DNA from: Ilyonectria destructans
Taxonomy: Eukaryota; Ascomycota; Sordariomycetes; Hypocreales; Nectriaceae
NCBI GenBank assembly: GCA_020740775.1
Contig: JAHEWK010000007.1
Location: 2,046,001-2,110,000, forward strand
Direction of reading: 5' to 3'
Length of the DNA: 64,000 nucleotides
Part shown: piece by piece, positions 46,204-58,333 of the stretch
How positions within the stretch are numbered: the stretch's first letter is position 1
Layout of the letters: each line of letters begins with the position of its first letter
The notes under the pieces: model-generated
Told to the model about the DNA's origin: nothing
Database searches by the model: none
The model's input: only the letters and a program-made list of their open reading frames with translations
Program-made: the position numbers and the translations under genes

Positions 46204-46847
46204 CTAATGCTCAGGTGAAAAGTTTTCCGTTTTTGCTTGGGTGCGATAGAACGTTGCTCGTGGTCTAGGTCCAGAATAGAGTCGTTGGCCACCATGAACA
46301 GCCCGACGATGGAACCTTGATCGAGATTGTCACACTATGTATAATAATTACAAACGCTTCGTCACACTTATTGACGCGATTAACTCCGCATGATCAAGAC
46401 GGCTCTCAGGAAGCCACCGTAGTGATGTCTCTGACTAGGTTCTCGTTGGCAGAGTGGAATGCAACAAGTAATGGTCCAAACGAGGTACGTTAGCACGGTG
46501 CCCACGACGGGAGACCATGACGACCGGTGTCTTTATGCGGCATCCAGATGCGAGCTAATACGCAGCGGCGTTTTCCATGGACGTACATATCAATAGCGAG
46601 AGCGTACCGGTTTTCAAACGCTTCTTGCTTGCCTCTACTCGCTGATGCTGGCTCGTCATAAGGTTGCTGGGCGCCGTCAATCTTGTCACACCAGCGACTC
46701 CGGCACCACCTGTCGGAACTCAACGATGAATCATCTTGGGACTTCTTGCACGCCCGTGGCGAAATTAAAACCAGCACTCTTGTCACTTATTTCCGTTCAT
46801 ACAAAGCTGTCTGCCACAGTTCCATATCTCTCAGATAATTGACACTC
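46204..46847. other. Intergenic
   Basis: About 640 bases between the peroxiredoxin stop and the helicase 3' end. A minus-strand stretch at about 46400-46620 (ENRYALAIDMYVHGKRR; HGLPSWAPC) is mostly open and could be a scrap of a lost gene. It matches no family I know and has a stop in the middle. Confidence 0.35.
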
Positions 46848-49800
46848 TCATTTGGACTCATTGTCACCGCTCCGACCATCACCCTTCTCCTCGTTATCAT
46901 CGTCACCACCCTCATCATCGTCATCACCATTCTCGCCCTCGACGTCAAGCCTTTTGCGAAATTGAATCTCTATGACGCGTCCAGCATCGCACATCATATG
47001 CTGCGCCTTCCGAAGCATTTTGGGCTTGATGGTGGCAATATCGCCCTCGGCCGTTCGCACCATGGTTCTTGGCAGGACCGAATCCAGCCATCGTTTAGGC
47101 CCCTTTTTCCTGTCACAGAGCTGCTTTTTTGGACCTGTAACGTACAGGTTACTTACGATCACCAAGGCACTTCTGTGTCGGCTCAGCATCAAGCTAATGC
47201 GTCGCTCATCGGCAAGGAAGCCCGCGCCCGATCCTTTGTTAGTTCCCAGAATCGCCACCACCATTTCCCCTCCATCGTGTCCTTGCATTGAGTCCGCCGT
47301 CATCGCTAGCGGCATGGTGCGTAGAGCTGCGTATTCTGGTTCGTTTCGAATACACGCGATCGTCTCTACCATGGCTGTAGATGGGCCGATGATGAGAATC
47401 TGACCCGGGTCGACCTTTGTGGCGCTGACGAAATCGCATAAGAAGCTGAGGGAAATCTCGACTTGCTCGGTATTCTGGAATGACCTCGTCACTGGGTCCA
47501 CGCGAACGCTGGTGCTCGGGCAGTGAATGAAGATTGGCTCGAGGCTTCCAGGGGCAGCGGGGGTGATGTCAGGGTAATTGCTGGTGACGAATGACTCGAA
47601 TGCCCTGCCGGTGCTATGGCCAGGCAGATCGATCTCAGTACCTGGGCCATACTTGAACTCAATGTCGCTATCCGCGTTGACCACGGCTTTGCAAAGTTCG
47701 AATTGTCCCTTGACCATTCGAAACTGTGTCCGCAAGCGGTAAACGGGCCAGCCGGATGCTTTGATGAACTCCAAGGCTGAGATCTTTTTCTCTTGTCCAA
47801 ATTTGTTGACTGCGGCTCGTAATATTTCTGGCTCGCCCACTAGAACGGGGACGGGTGCCAGCTGCTTCTCGGATCCAGCAAGGATGCATGGGAGTAATGT
47901 GTTGCCCCAGATAGAATAAAGCTCAGGGCGGTCAATGCTGGTCGCGTCATCGACCGCAATTCCCTTGGCCGAATTGTTCTTCCAACGACTGAGACTAGGC
48001 TGTGAGAAGGCCAGAGTGGGTGTAGTGCAGAGGATGTCTGCAATCTCGACAACAGACCGCAAGAGGCTCTCGACTGTCTGCTTGGGCACCCTCTCACCAA
48101 CCATGTACTGGTTCCATGTGATGTGCCCCACGGTCACGGCACGGAGAGAGCCAAAATCCTTCCTTCTGGCTATCTCGTCACGGAGGTTGGCAAGTCGTGG
48201 CTGTCATCCGGGCGAATCTGAGGGACCGCGGGCGAACCAAGGCACACTAGAAGCCAATACGCAACCGAGAGCGGCAATTTCCAAGCTGACCGGATTCCGA
48301 ATACGTCGCGAGGTCCGGCGAGATCACCTTTCCTAGGGTCCTCGACCAACGCCATGAAGGCGGCATATTCGTCGATCTCTGCGTAGGCGCACACAACCAT
48401 CATCCGAGGGAATTGGAGTTTGAGCGGCTGCCTCGATTGCAGCGCTCAGTTACTCTAGTCGTGACGGAGTGGAGTCGGGCAGCCAAGTTATCGACGGATG
48501 CGTGTGTTAGAGCGCTGGCCAGGACCTTGCCTGTGGTGGCTCTCATCGCGAGTGCCGCGATGGCGAGGGTTGTCGTCTTTCCAAAACCAGGATCCTGACA
48601 AAAGTGTTAGCAGTGTAATGTGTACAAGACGGATGAATAGTAGGAATGATCGGGACTAATGGTGGGGATCAATGATGAACAAGTACAACTTACACCTGTG
48701 ATGATACCCAGTCCCAGAGGTCGCTCACTGAAATACTTATGGAATCGCTTGCGATCATGGGGAAGAACCTCTTCCAGGAGACCATTGTTATAGCTGTCGC
48801 TAGGAGTGGAAAGTAGGTCGCAGACCGGGAGAGAGTTAATCAGGACGTGCTTTCCGTTCTCGAGGTCCGGTTGGAGATCTTCAACGCCTGGGTCATCGTT
48901 TTCCAGAACCCCTGGCCGCGCATAAGATCCCGGTGCAAGATCATCCGAATCCTCAAGTAATAAGGGAGGGGGGCCTTGGAATCTGCGATTTCCAAAGCGC
49001 CGACATTGCTGGGTTGGGCATATGGGTCGAAGAGGCAAACAGCGTTGACTTTGCGCTCAACCTCGTGCAGCTGGATGTCGAAGTGAAGAGCAACGCAATC
49101 CCATTGCTCGCCCCGCTCCAGCGCAGCCTGGGCGTCGGTACGGCTTTCAAATGTTTTGAGTACCGCCGCTGATGACGGACAGACCAAGAGAACCAAGTCG
49201 CTCTTGCGGATGTCGTGGGTGCGCAGAGCAGGGATGGTCGCAGGGTGCTCAACGATCATGGTGCTCCAGTTCAGTAGCTCATCATCCCAGCGAGCTACGC
49301 AAGCATCCGGATCGTACTGGAGTGAAAGTCTCACAGGGTTGCTGGCAGGGTCCCCCATAGTCAGGTGATGCCAGGCAACGAGATAGCGGTCCTTGAAGTC
49401 CTGCGGCAGAGGCACAATCGCATAGAACGTTTTTGCCTGGCCAACTGTGGTTGGCTTCTCCACAAAGTAGGCATGGAATCTCTCATTCTTAATGTTGAGC
49501 GTGACCTCGTGAAGCCACCAGAAATCCTGGACCAGCGATTGTGTCAGTGCTGTAAGGTGGGAGTTGTCGTCAGAAAACTTCCAGGCGGGCGGAAATTGAA
49601 AAGTCTTTTGCTGGGCGAGCAGCATCGCAGGATATCTGCTCGGATTCCAGGAATGGACGTTGCCGTATGGGTAGGTCAATGGCTCCGACAATTTGGCGTC
49701 ATCCCATCTGGCTTTCAACTCGGAACTCGACCTTTTGACGACAAAAGTGAAGCTGGTTTTCCGAATGATGTCCGACAGTGCCTTGACTCGAATGGAGGGG

Positions 49801-50348
49801 GTGGATGCCGGTTCCTGGAACCGAAAGACAGAAGGTGGCATTCCAAAACCCTCAACTTCGACTTTCGCACCGTCTTTGATACACACATCAAGCACTGCCA
49901 GGTCTTGATTGCCACTTGTGAACAGACAGTGCAGAGCAGGATCGAGTGGTTCCACAGAGAAAAGGAATTGGTCGCGGGGAAACTTCACAGTGATCTTGCT
50001 GGTGCTCACTGGCTTTGGGGAACTCGAATTCCCTCGAACTGTAGTATGTTAGGTGGATCGTTTGAAAGATCAAGTGGAAAGCTCACGTGGATGACTCGTT
50101 CCCAATCCATCCTCTTCATCTGACTCGCCGAGGGGGATGTCAACAGAGAAGCCCATCCACGGATCGTAGCCAGAGGAGTTTGCAAAGTGGATGGCCGTGT
50201 CGATCTCGGAACCAGTAACACCAAGAGTCTTGCCACCGAATACAGTGCCCTGTAGACCGCCAATGACCAGGGCGCAGGGTCTCCAGAACGACTTTCCCAA
50301 GCTTGGAGCAGGTGGGAGACCGGGAATGTGCACAGAAGAAGGAGACAT
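46848..50348 (-). pseudogene. SF1 (UPF1/NAM7-like) helicase, apparently frameshifted
   Basis: A large minus-strand gene with intron 50039-50086 and intron 48595-48693, both in phase. Order: N-terminal unit (HIPGLPPAPSLGKSFWRP), a middle of about 390 residues (FSVEPLDPALHCLF; ILHRDLMRGQGFW), LGLGIITGDPGFGKTTT (Walker A), then AIAVDDATSIDR-type Walker B, TQFRMVKGQ, MTADSMQGHDGGEMVV and LADERRISLMLSRHR (motifs IV-VI), and an acidic tail (EGENGDDDDEGGDDDNEE). Family continuity changes frame three times: near 48,870, near 48,430 and near 48,195. None of the changes fits a normal intron. Relatives are single-frame here. It is either a decayed gene or an assembly with small indels. No stop besides those from the shifts. 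Confidence 0.65.
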
Positions 50349-51084
50349 AGCGAATCTAACTGTCTCAGAGCGTGGCTAAATGGAGAAGCAGAGGGGTGCT
50401 GTCATGATCTGAGGTTAGCAATCAGAAGGAATCAAGAGGGCTGCCGCTGTGTCAAACTCTCACGAGCAACCAGCAGAAACACGCACCTGCGATGGGATTC
50501 TTGGTTGGGCGACGTCACTCAGCACTGCAGGCAAAGAAGAGCGACAAGGAAAAACGAGGTTGGTGAAAGGAAGAAGATGGAAATTCAGGATGTGCGTGAG
50601 AAGTTTGCACCTGTAGCAGCTGGCAAAGGTGGCTCGCCAGCTGCCAACGAGTGCCGCCGGAAACAGGTACGGCATCACCCAATGGAGTGTCAGGAATAAA
50701 CTCCGGTTGCATTGTGGCTCTCTTGATTGCTCGTTGCGAACAAAGTTGGTCTTTGATGCAGCCAGTCAACTTGAATATTGTTTGGCATTTGATATTTGGC
50801 ATTTGGCAGGTGCCTGAAATCGCTTCTTTGTCGTGATTCACGGACACAAAGCCGGGCGCCTTGGAGCCATCCCATGTACTCAAGCAAACCGTAGATGGCT
50901 TCCACCCTGCCTAAGGCCAACTTTCTAATGTCTACCCCATCACTTCCACAGCGTTGGCTTCATTTTCGTCTTCTTCTCCTTCATCCACATTCTATTCGCT
51001 TGTAAACCTGAGTAGGTAGTCTGCTCATCCCCATCACACTGCAGCGCTGACATCTCAGTTTCGCTCTTTCGACACGCCACCAAC
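50349..51084. other. Divergent intergenic region
   Basis: 736 bases between the helicase start and the acidic protein gene. A long, low-content promoter region, with CT-rich sequence near 50970-51060 upstream of the plus-strand ATG. Open frames here are shadows. Confidence 0.4.
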
Positions 51085-51966
51085 ATGACAAACGCAGACT
51101 CCAATCACAGCCTACCCCATGACCAATATATGGAAGACGTTGAGCATTTTGGGGTAACCCCCGCCGAGTTGGCCGACCGTGTCGACAGGATGACCGATGG
51201 GGGTTATGATAGCGATGACGGCGATCACAGCAGTGACGGCGATTACGTCGATGATGAGGAGGATGAGGATGATGACTCCCAACTCAGTTTCATCAGCGTG
51301 GAGGATGACAATGTGAGCGAGCAAGACGGAAGCGACAACGACGGTGACGACGACCATACGGAAGAACTGGATTATGAGAATATGGTTGAACTTGCCAGTT
51401 ATTTGCATATACGCGAATCACCCATGCCGACGACATACCAAGAGGCCCTCTCTGACCCCCGTGGTCTCAACCATGAACAGAAGTTGGACCGCCCGTCGTT
51501 GAAAAGACCCAGAAGCGACACCCCATCCACCGCTCCGGGCAAACGGCACAAGCACAATGTGACCCTACGGGAGGAGACTGCTCAGCTCAACCGGAACGTG
51601 GCTGAATGTGTCGACATCCCCGGATCCTATGGCCCTCTGACCAAGCTGCGCCAGCTTGTCAACCAGACCCGGGAGATGATGAATAATCTACACGAACGTG
51701 CTGCCGAGAGAGAGGAACTGGTCGCAATGATTGCGAATCGTCCTGAATGGGATCAAACCATCATTGCGAATATCTATGAGCGGCTGAAAAATCTTGAAGA
51801 TGTCCCTGTAACAGTCGAGTTTGACATTGCCGACATTCAGGACCGACTCACAGCCCTCGAGGCGAATCATGCAATCCTCGGTCGAGCCATCATAGATACC
51901 GCCAATCGAGTTGATGGCTTGTCTAGACTTGTTAACGTCGTCGTCGGAATCGATTCTGATATGTAA
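51085..51966 (+). CDS. Acidic coiled-coil protein, unknown function
   Basis: Single exon, 293 residues. Residues 40-95 are strongly acidic (YVDDEEDEDDDSQL; DNDGDDDHTEEL). A two-part basic stretch follows (SLKRPRSD..., GKRHKHN, about 138-158), a plausible nuclear-localisation signal. The C-terminal 130 residues are helical with heptad-like Leu/Val spacing (ETAQLNRNVAECVD, MMNNLHERAAEREELVAMI, DIQDRLTALEANHAILGRA). No known domain. I do not recognise it, and homologues may be restricted to close relatives. It sits between the decayed helicase and other non-core genes. Confidence 0.7.
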   Translation: MTNADSNHSLPHDQYMEDVEHFGVTPAELADRVDRMTDGGYDSDDGDHSSDGDYVDDEEDEDDDSQLSFISVEDDNVSEQDGSDNDGDDDHTEELDYENMVELASYLHIRESPMPTTYQEALSDPRGLNHEQKLDRPSLKRPRSDTPSTAPGKRHKHNVTLREETAQLNRNVAECVDIPGSYGPLTKLRQLVNQTREMMNNLHERAAEREELVAMIANRPEWDQTIIANIYERLKNLEDVPVTVEFDIADIQDRLTALEANHAILGRAIIDTANRVDGLSRLVNVVVGIDSDM

Positions 51967-52764
51967 GGTAGCGTGGAACCCAGTCAGTCTTATGGTTGGC
52001 CATGAGATTGTTATCAATGAGACACATTGGAAGAAGGGCCATGCTAGTGTCGCCTCCTAGAGGGAATAACCTTAGAATGATGTAGAAATGCACATGTACA
52101 CCGCATCCACTGTGCTGTGAATATACATTGGAGATTCCTGATTGGAGCCCGAGAGTTACAATTACCAGAGCAGTACCACAAATTTCTCGACAATTTGTCC
52201 TGCGACTGTGGCAAAAATACTATACATTGAACACATTGATAAATGCGTCTGCTGGTGAACGAAGACAGTCCATATCTATGTTCGAAGATCTTCCCCCGTG
52301 AGTCTCTGAGACTGACTAGTTGGCTTGAGCCAACAGCTTGGCAGAGCTTCCCGTGAAGGCAGCCTGCTGTAGGCTCCTTCCTAGCAAAAGTAGAGACTCC
52401 GGCATCCCCTGTACCACCAAAGATGAAATATCCCTGGCACACCACTGGACATCTCTTGGCGGCGTAAGATCAGCCAACAGAAAATGCCCAAGGGGTCTCG
52501 ATCTACTATTGGATTAACCTCAACACGCGGCACAAAGCTGAGGGCTCACGAGCGACAAGATCGATTTTTAAGCAGTATCATTGAAGTTTCGTTGGCAGGG
52601 AGCAGTAAATAACTAGAGTGAAAACGACAAAACACTAAACATAATGTGTCCTTGGTCTCTGCCATCTAGTTGGGATGGCTGCCAGCTGCCTACTAATGGA
52701 AATCCAGCCTCATAGTTCTACTCTTAACCCTCTACACACTTCCGATGGTATGCATGACTCTCAT
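51967..52764. other. Intergenic
   Basis: About 800 bases, AT-moderate. A minus-strand open frame (52044-52445, 133 codons) is Cys-rich but without family features or codon bias, so it is not called as a gene. Confidence 0.4.
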
Positions 52765-53775
52765 TCAAGAACCTCGACTCCCTAGATTTGTTAGCGCAAT
52801 CTCAAAATACGTGGCTGCTCCTCTGGAGTTTGTAGCTACAGCGACAAGAGGCCCACTCAAACCGGATTTATTACTTACACTAGAAACCGCTCGAAGCCCC
52901 ACTTTATTAATAAAGTCTTTCTTGAGAATCTTGAGAGTCTCTAGCTCTTCCTGCAACGGCGCTTCAACTTGGCCCTCTGGGTAAGTAAAACATAACGGGT
53001 CATCCTTCTCGCCAGCTACTCGTGATAGCTGGAGAAGACTCAGCCGGATGGTTGCCTCAACCCGAATTCGTGCTACAAATTTGCGCCCTGGTGTGCAACT
53101 GCAAATGACACCAAGTGAGAGCTCGGGGGGCAGACCACTCTTCCTTATGTTGTCTTCGCGGATGGTCCAACGTATCAAGGATCCCGGGTCTCCCATCTTA
53201 ACTGCGTGAATGCTGAAAGCACTTTCTCGAATAATCGGTTTTGTTTCGTTCGTCTGAACACCAGCTTTGCCCACACCTGACGGCCCTTCCACAGATAGGC
53301 CGATCTGGGCTGACTTCTGGCCCACGATCTGAGTTGCTGGACTTTGGAACGTCCTTGGTTCCCAGTGTAGTACTTCTAGCTGATGAGTGGGATCAAGCAT
53401 GCCATCATGAGGATTGTGGTCTACTGTATCTGCGTCATCGAAGTCGAAAGTGATTTCGGCTCGCTTAAATCTCACGGTAGAGTCGCTGTACCGCGGCTGG
53501 AAAGAGAAATCCAGAACGACCAAAGCTGCTGACACGTCTTCCTTGGCCTCATTTTTCGAAGTTCCATATCGCGGCCGGCGGCAGCGGACTTCGAGTCCAT
53601 AGCCTGCGGAGTCGTAGGATGTCACCTCTTTTCGAGGCTGTGACTGGTAACCTGCCGAGTTCTTGTGGGTTCTCGAGCCCAGCAAGCTCTGGTCGTAATC
53701 ATCATATTCGAGGGGTATTGTGAACTGGACATATCTGTCATCGGTGTCTTTTTTTTCATCCATCGCGTTGGTCAA
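52765..53775 (-). CDS. Beta-rich uncharacterised protein, divergent partner of CHAT protease
   Basis: Single exon, 336 residues, no signal peptide or membrane segment. Alternating hydrophobic strands dominate: SAALVVLDFSFQPRY, VRFKRAEITFDFD, LIRWTIREDN, FVARIRVEATIRLSL. I recognise no family with confidence. Related-looking fungal proteins of unknown function share the pattern of an RFKRAEI strand, a Gly-rich loop and a WTIREDN box. The next gene, 403 bases away and divergent, is a TPR-CHAT protease, so the protein could be its target or regulator. This is inference from position alone. Membership in the fungal gasdermin family was considered and not supported. Confidence 0.75.
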   Translation of the reverse strand: MTNAMDEKKDTDDRYVQFTIPLEYDDYDQSLLGSRTHKNSAGYQSQPRKEVTSYDSAGYGLEVRCRRPRYGTSKNEAKEDVSAALVVLDFSFQPRYSDSTVRFKRAEITFDFDDADTVDHNPHDGMLDPTHQLEVLHWEPRTFQSPATQIVGQKSAQIGLSVEGPSGVGKAGVQTNETKPIIRESAFSIHAVKMGDPGSLIRWTIREDNIRKSGLPPELSLGVICSCTPGRKFVARIRVEATIRLSLLQLSRVAGEKDDPLCFTYPEGQVEAPLQEELETLKILKKDFINKVGLRAVSSVSNKSGLSGPLVAVATNSRGAATYFEIALTNLGSRGS

Positions 53776-54178
53776 CCTCTTGAAGGCTCAAATTTAGTAC
53801 AGATGAATCTGGATTGAGTAAAATGAAAGGAAATGATGTTGAGTTTGCGGGGTGAGCTATATTCTAGGTACCCTTCGTCAGGAATGGAGTCAGGCTCTGG
53901 ATCCGAGTTACCCGGTCGAGGCTTTCAGTCTACATTTTCACTGGGCGCCACCCAATCCTCGTTCTGGAGGAAAGACGATTATACTGGTTACAGGTTATCA
54001 TGTTTGGGAGCCAGCCAATAAGAGCGAATCCTGACGACGCGTGTCTCAGTCTGTAAGCACTAGGCAGACCAGTCAGCTGCCTCAGCTTCAGCTAGTTTAA
54101 TAAGGACAGTATCAGCTACGACAAACCTCAGGCGGGGAATGATGATTTTCGTCAACTGCTAACAACTTCATCCTTTGC
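53776..54178. promoter_or_regulatory. Shared divergent promoter (beta-rich gene / CHAT gene)
   Basis: 403 bases only, so the two genes probably share regulatory sites. It includes GTCGACG-free, AT-balanced sequence with no clear box. The short distance is the main evidence of linked expression. Confidence 0.4.
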
Positions 54179-57100
54179 GTGCAATCATTTATCAAGTCCC
54201 ACTACGATATTGTCAATACTCACAACTTTATTTCCCGTGCCCCCTTATCCTGGTTGGCTTTGAAAATGCGCGATTGGCAGCAGTTAATCTTTTGTATCTT
54301 GTTCAAAGTGTGTTCACACGCATACTTTGTCACATCATCATATGTCCTGCGGCCCCTATGCATCTTGCTCTCCCATCTAACGGGGGGGAGAGTTCCATAC
54401 AGAGATGATCTATGGGGGGTTCCTAGTTCTCTCTATAAAGAGCTTGGCCGGAGGAGATTTTTCTTTGCCAACTGGGCTCTCCGAGAGTGTCACGTTGGAA
54501 ATATCTCCTCCTCGGACACCATTTTGGAGCTTCTCTTACCTCCGGACGCGTCATCCCCCATATTGGCGCTCGTTAGAGCAGATGCCTATGAATTCACAGG
54601 AAACTTTGCTGCCGCGGCCGAATGTCTTGAAGCGAGTTTGACTCAAATTTCCATCAATTATTCCAACCTTCCGCAAGCGACCCACCTGATGCGAATCACA
54701 TGGGCAACCTGCCAGTTCAGTTCTTGTGGGAACCTGAGAGCTGCTCTGGATGAAGCCAGGTCACTTCGAGCTTGGTTAGTTCATGTAAAATTGGAAGACT
54801 ACTCAGATGCCATGGTAAACACGCATCCATGAAGTTCAATTACGAGAAGCCCACATTGATGCGTTACCTAGGTCCGATGTGCCTTCACATACCATGACAT
54901 CATTGACTCCTGTCAGCGTTACTCAAACTGGGTTGATGACAAAGTAGACGGCGATTTACCCCCCACGATAGAGAAACAACAGTCTGCGAGTATGACAGTT
55001 CTGAGGCGACACCTCCAAAAACAAAATCGGTTTAGAGAGTGCGTGTCGTTGGTCAAGCCAGAGGCGAGGCTGTACCAAGGCGATATGGCTTTGATGCCTT
55101 ACGAAGAGTTTTTTAGTACTCCGTGGGCTACTAAAGGCTCAAAGTTCTCTGTCTGTCGACTTAGTTTCCTCCGAATATTTTATGCCGACACTTTGAACAA
55201 CTTGGGGCAGCAAGCGCGTGCAACTGAAGAACTCACGAATGCCCTCAACTTAGTGCGCTCCTTCACTATTGAACCGCTCAGAAAATTCAATCCTCGCCTT
55301 CATCTTTTATACTCCATGGTAGAATGGTCCGTTCGCCCACCTTCGAATCCAATATCTTGCATTCAGCAGGGTCGCAATCTCGCAGAGAGAGCTGCCCAGC
55401 TTGGTGATAGGACAATTGAGAATGCGCTGCGCCACGCCGCTGTTGGCAAAGCTGCGGAGCTTTCTGACAACCCTGAATTTGGGACCAGCCAAATTATTGC
55501 ACAAGAACTGAAGAAGAATCTAATAATCGACTATCTAGCCTTTGCATCCGAGGCTAGCCATCTTCCAGTTGAGATTGCAGCTTGTCTGATCTCTATTAGT
55601 TCAGTCTCGAGATATTCCAGTTCAGAAGCCGAATGGCTCGAATACTATAAGCGCTTTTGCGATACGTTCCGCGAATTCGATGTGCCGTCCCTCTCCGGGG
55701 TTCTCACACACCATGCTGTCAAGGTATCTCGACATCTTCGCAATGATTTCGCAGCTTCGCAATATCTTCGTCGGAACGAAGAGGACGTTGCAAATAGCCC
55801 CGAAATCAGGCGAGTAGCAAGTGGTGCATTGAAGGCGGTGACTGAACTTGGAGAAGAGAAGCTTCTCCAGTGGTCAACCCTCAATGGCGCTGAATGGCCT
55901 TCCAGTTTTGGGCAATACGTGGTGAACACCATGATCATGTGGATCCGCCGGGAGTTGAACTCTGGCGCCACATCAGTGGAGCAGGCACGGCGAGTCTTGA
56001 AAGCTCCCAGTGCCGACGATGCAAATTTTATGGACTGGCTGGACCGTGAAGATCCAACTGAACTGCGGTGTCGAATTTTTGGTGCCACGGAACCAATTGA
56101 GTCTGTCGAATGGGCTTCGTGGTTCCTGGACGTTACAGAGTGGCTTAAGCGGACAGAACTACCCCCAGGCTCCCTTGAACGGCACAAGCTACTTGTTCGA
56201 ATTGGTGATGGTCGCAGAATGCTCGTTACCAAGCATAGCGTGACTTTGACCAGAGGTGCATCACCATCAATTACGGCAGAGTCTCTGCGCCGATCTCGAG
56301 AGGAGAACATGAGGTGCCTAGAAGCTTACACGTCACTCGATCCCGGAGCCGTTGATAATATCCATGTTTTACGGGCGCATATCGCAAGTGATGAGTTGCT
56401 TATGTTGCTCAACTCAAACCCACAGACGAGGACAGCCGACACATATAATGACGAGGCCTTTGCAGCTATTCAGGCGGTCAAAGAAGACTATGTTGCATCT
56501 TATCGAAACACCAATGTGTCTAGCGCCCTCTTTCTGGGACTTACGCAAGTGGCCAGAGTTATTTACCTAAGGTGGCTAAATTTCAAGAGTGTCTCCATAC
56601 TGTCAGCCTTGGAGTGTCTAGAAGAGTCAGACGAGATCTTTCATCGTGTCGCAGGTCAGGGTTTTATTCTGCGTGCGCTCGAAATCGTCCCTGTTTCAAT
56701 GGCTACTGCAGAAGGCATGGATGTTTTGGGCTTGTACCGCCAAGGTATTCAATACACATTCTCAGGATGGAGCAAGTGGATGGTGGATAACAGGGAGTGG
56801 ATCAACGCAAATCCTACAGCGGCGGCCCCAGAAGAGTTTGAAGTCATGGCGGGGGGTATGATTCGTTGGGCACAGAAAGCGAAGGCTCGGGCTCTCTCGC
56901 TCGCAATGGGCGTTGGGTCTAAGGCTCCAGAGCAGCTTTGGCATGCAATCCAAATCTCCCCGTTAGCCAGACAACTCATGGACAGATACAATCAACTCCA
57001 AGAGAGTTCAATGCAAGACGACAGCATTTCGCGCAACATTGTGGGATACGAGGAACTTCAATCGCTCTGGGAGCAAATGGAAAACGATGAGTCAGCTGCT

Positions 57101-58333
57101 GCAGTTCTCGGCATGCTTCGGGGGCGTTCTATCGACTCACCTGGGTTACGCAAATTGTGTCAGCTTTACAAAGAGGACGTCATTTTCGTTGACTGGATTC
57201 AGATCAACAACATGAGTGGGCCCGGTGATCTCGCTATGATGGTCTATCGAAATGGTCAGTTGCTCGCGGTCCTCGCCACGGGTTTGAAACTCACACAAGT
57301 CGAAGCTTGGGTATCTGAAAACCTCAACCCTGACCCTGAGTGTGATGCCGAGGAGGCTGTGCGGTTTGTTCCTTTGAGGCATAGACGAGCAACCGAGATT
57401 CTTTTCCAAATGAATGGTCTGTTGAACGGCTTAGATAAACTTCTGAGGCCTGGAGAGCTGGTTGTCTTTTGCCCAACTAATGCTCTCAATAGAGTCCCTC
57501 TACACGCCCTGTCCCTCGGAGGGGAGGTTTGCATCTGTCGAAACCCGGTGGTGTACTGTCAGAGCTTAACTATCCTTCGGCTGTGTGTTTTCGAACGATT
57601 CGCACTATGGGACAGTGATAAACTTTCCAACTTGCCTGGTAGCCGTACACCAGTCGTCTTTGGCCCGTTAAAGAGCTGTGATAAAACAAACAAGGCACTG
57701 GAAGCTCTAGCGTCAAGTCTTGGAACCGTTCTCGACACACTTGACCATGGGGAAACGCCAAAAGAAAAATTTATTGAGCGGGCATCTAAAGCTTCCATTG
57801 TCCATTTTCATGGCCACGTTGTATTTGATGAAGAGGAGCCAATGGAACATCATCTGGAGCTTAGCGAGGTCACATCTGACGAGGCGGGTAACCCGATCCC
57901 CTTGCGAGTGGAAGACAAGCTCACCGCGAGGGAGATATTTGGCCTGCGCTTTGAAGCTGGGTCGCATATTACGAGCATCGGTTGCAAGAGTGCGAGAGCC
58001 AGAGTCTCTGAAGTGAATGATCACGTCGGGCTCGTGGCTGCCTTGCACGTTGCTGGAGCACACTCGGTGATCTCTAGTCTCTGGAACATTCCTCAGCCCA
58101 TCGGCATACAATTTTCGAAGTTGTTTTATGAGCATTTGAAACAGCAAAAGTCGGAGCACTTTCAATACGCAACCGGCCATGGGTTGGCTTATAGTGATAT
58201 GGCACGAGCTATGCAGCATGCCATTATCAACCTGAGGAAATCACCTACTGGTGAAACATTGGCACCTTCAGAATGGGCCGGGTTAGTGCTAAATGGGAAC
58301 TGGGCATTTCCCCAGGAATGGTTACCAAGCTAA
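54179..58333 (+). CDS. TPR-CHAT (caspase-HetF type) peptidase
   Basis: Two exons (54179-54814, 54872-58333), 57-nt intron with donor GTAAAC, 1365 residues. The C-terminal 330 residues are a CHAT peptidase: DVIFVDWIQIN, RPGELVVFCPTNALNRVPLHAL (the P-L-H-A-L box), catalytic His in VHFHGHV (H1194) and Cys in ITSIGCKSARARV (C1250), then GLVAALHVAGAHSVISSLWNI. Before it lies a large helical region with TPR-like pieces (EFTGNFAAAAECLEASL; DTLNNLGQQARATEELTNAL) as sensor. Both catalytic residues are kept, so it should be an active cysteine protease of the separase/caspase clan. The N-terminal 85 residues are hydrophobic, and the true start could be Met30. CHAT proteases in bacteria and fungi switch on cell-death effectors. 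The divergent neighbour may be a client. Confidence 0.87.

Noticed and set aside
46490..46786. Minus-strand open frame with ENRYALAIDMYVHGKRR
   Set aside because: It looks partly protein-like and the frame stays open past one stop, but I can name no family and see no splice signals. Mentioned only under the intergenic entry.
48430..48480. A 26-nt GT-AG intron that would repair one helicase frameshift
   Set aside because: Removing GTAACT...GGCAG would restore the frame, but 26 nt is shorter than any other intron here (at least 44 nt) and has no branch site. A frameshift is more likely.
52044..52445. 133-codon minus-strand open frame
   Set aside because: Odd composition (many Cys, Arg, Gln), no family similarity, no clear start context. 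Probably chance.
52765..53775. Possible fungal gasdermin-like protein beside the CHAT protease
   Set aside because: Fungal gasdermin-like genes are often beside protease genes, but this protein is longer and lacks a hydrophobic pore-forming hairpin pattern that I can recognise. Kept as unknown.
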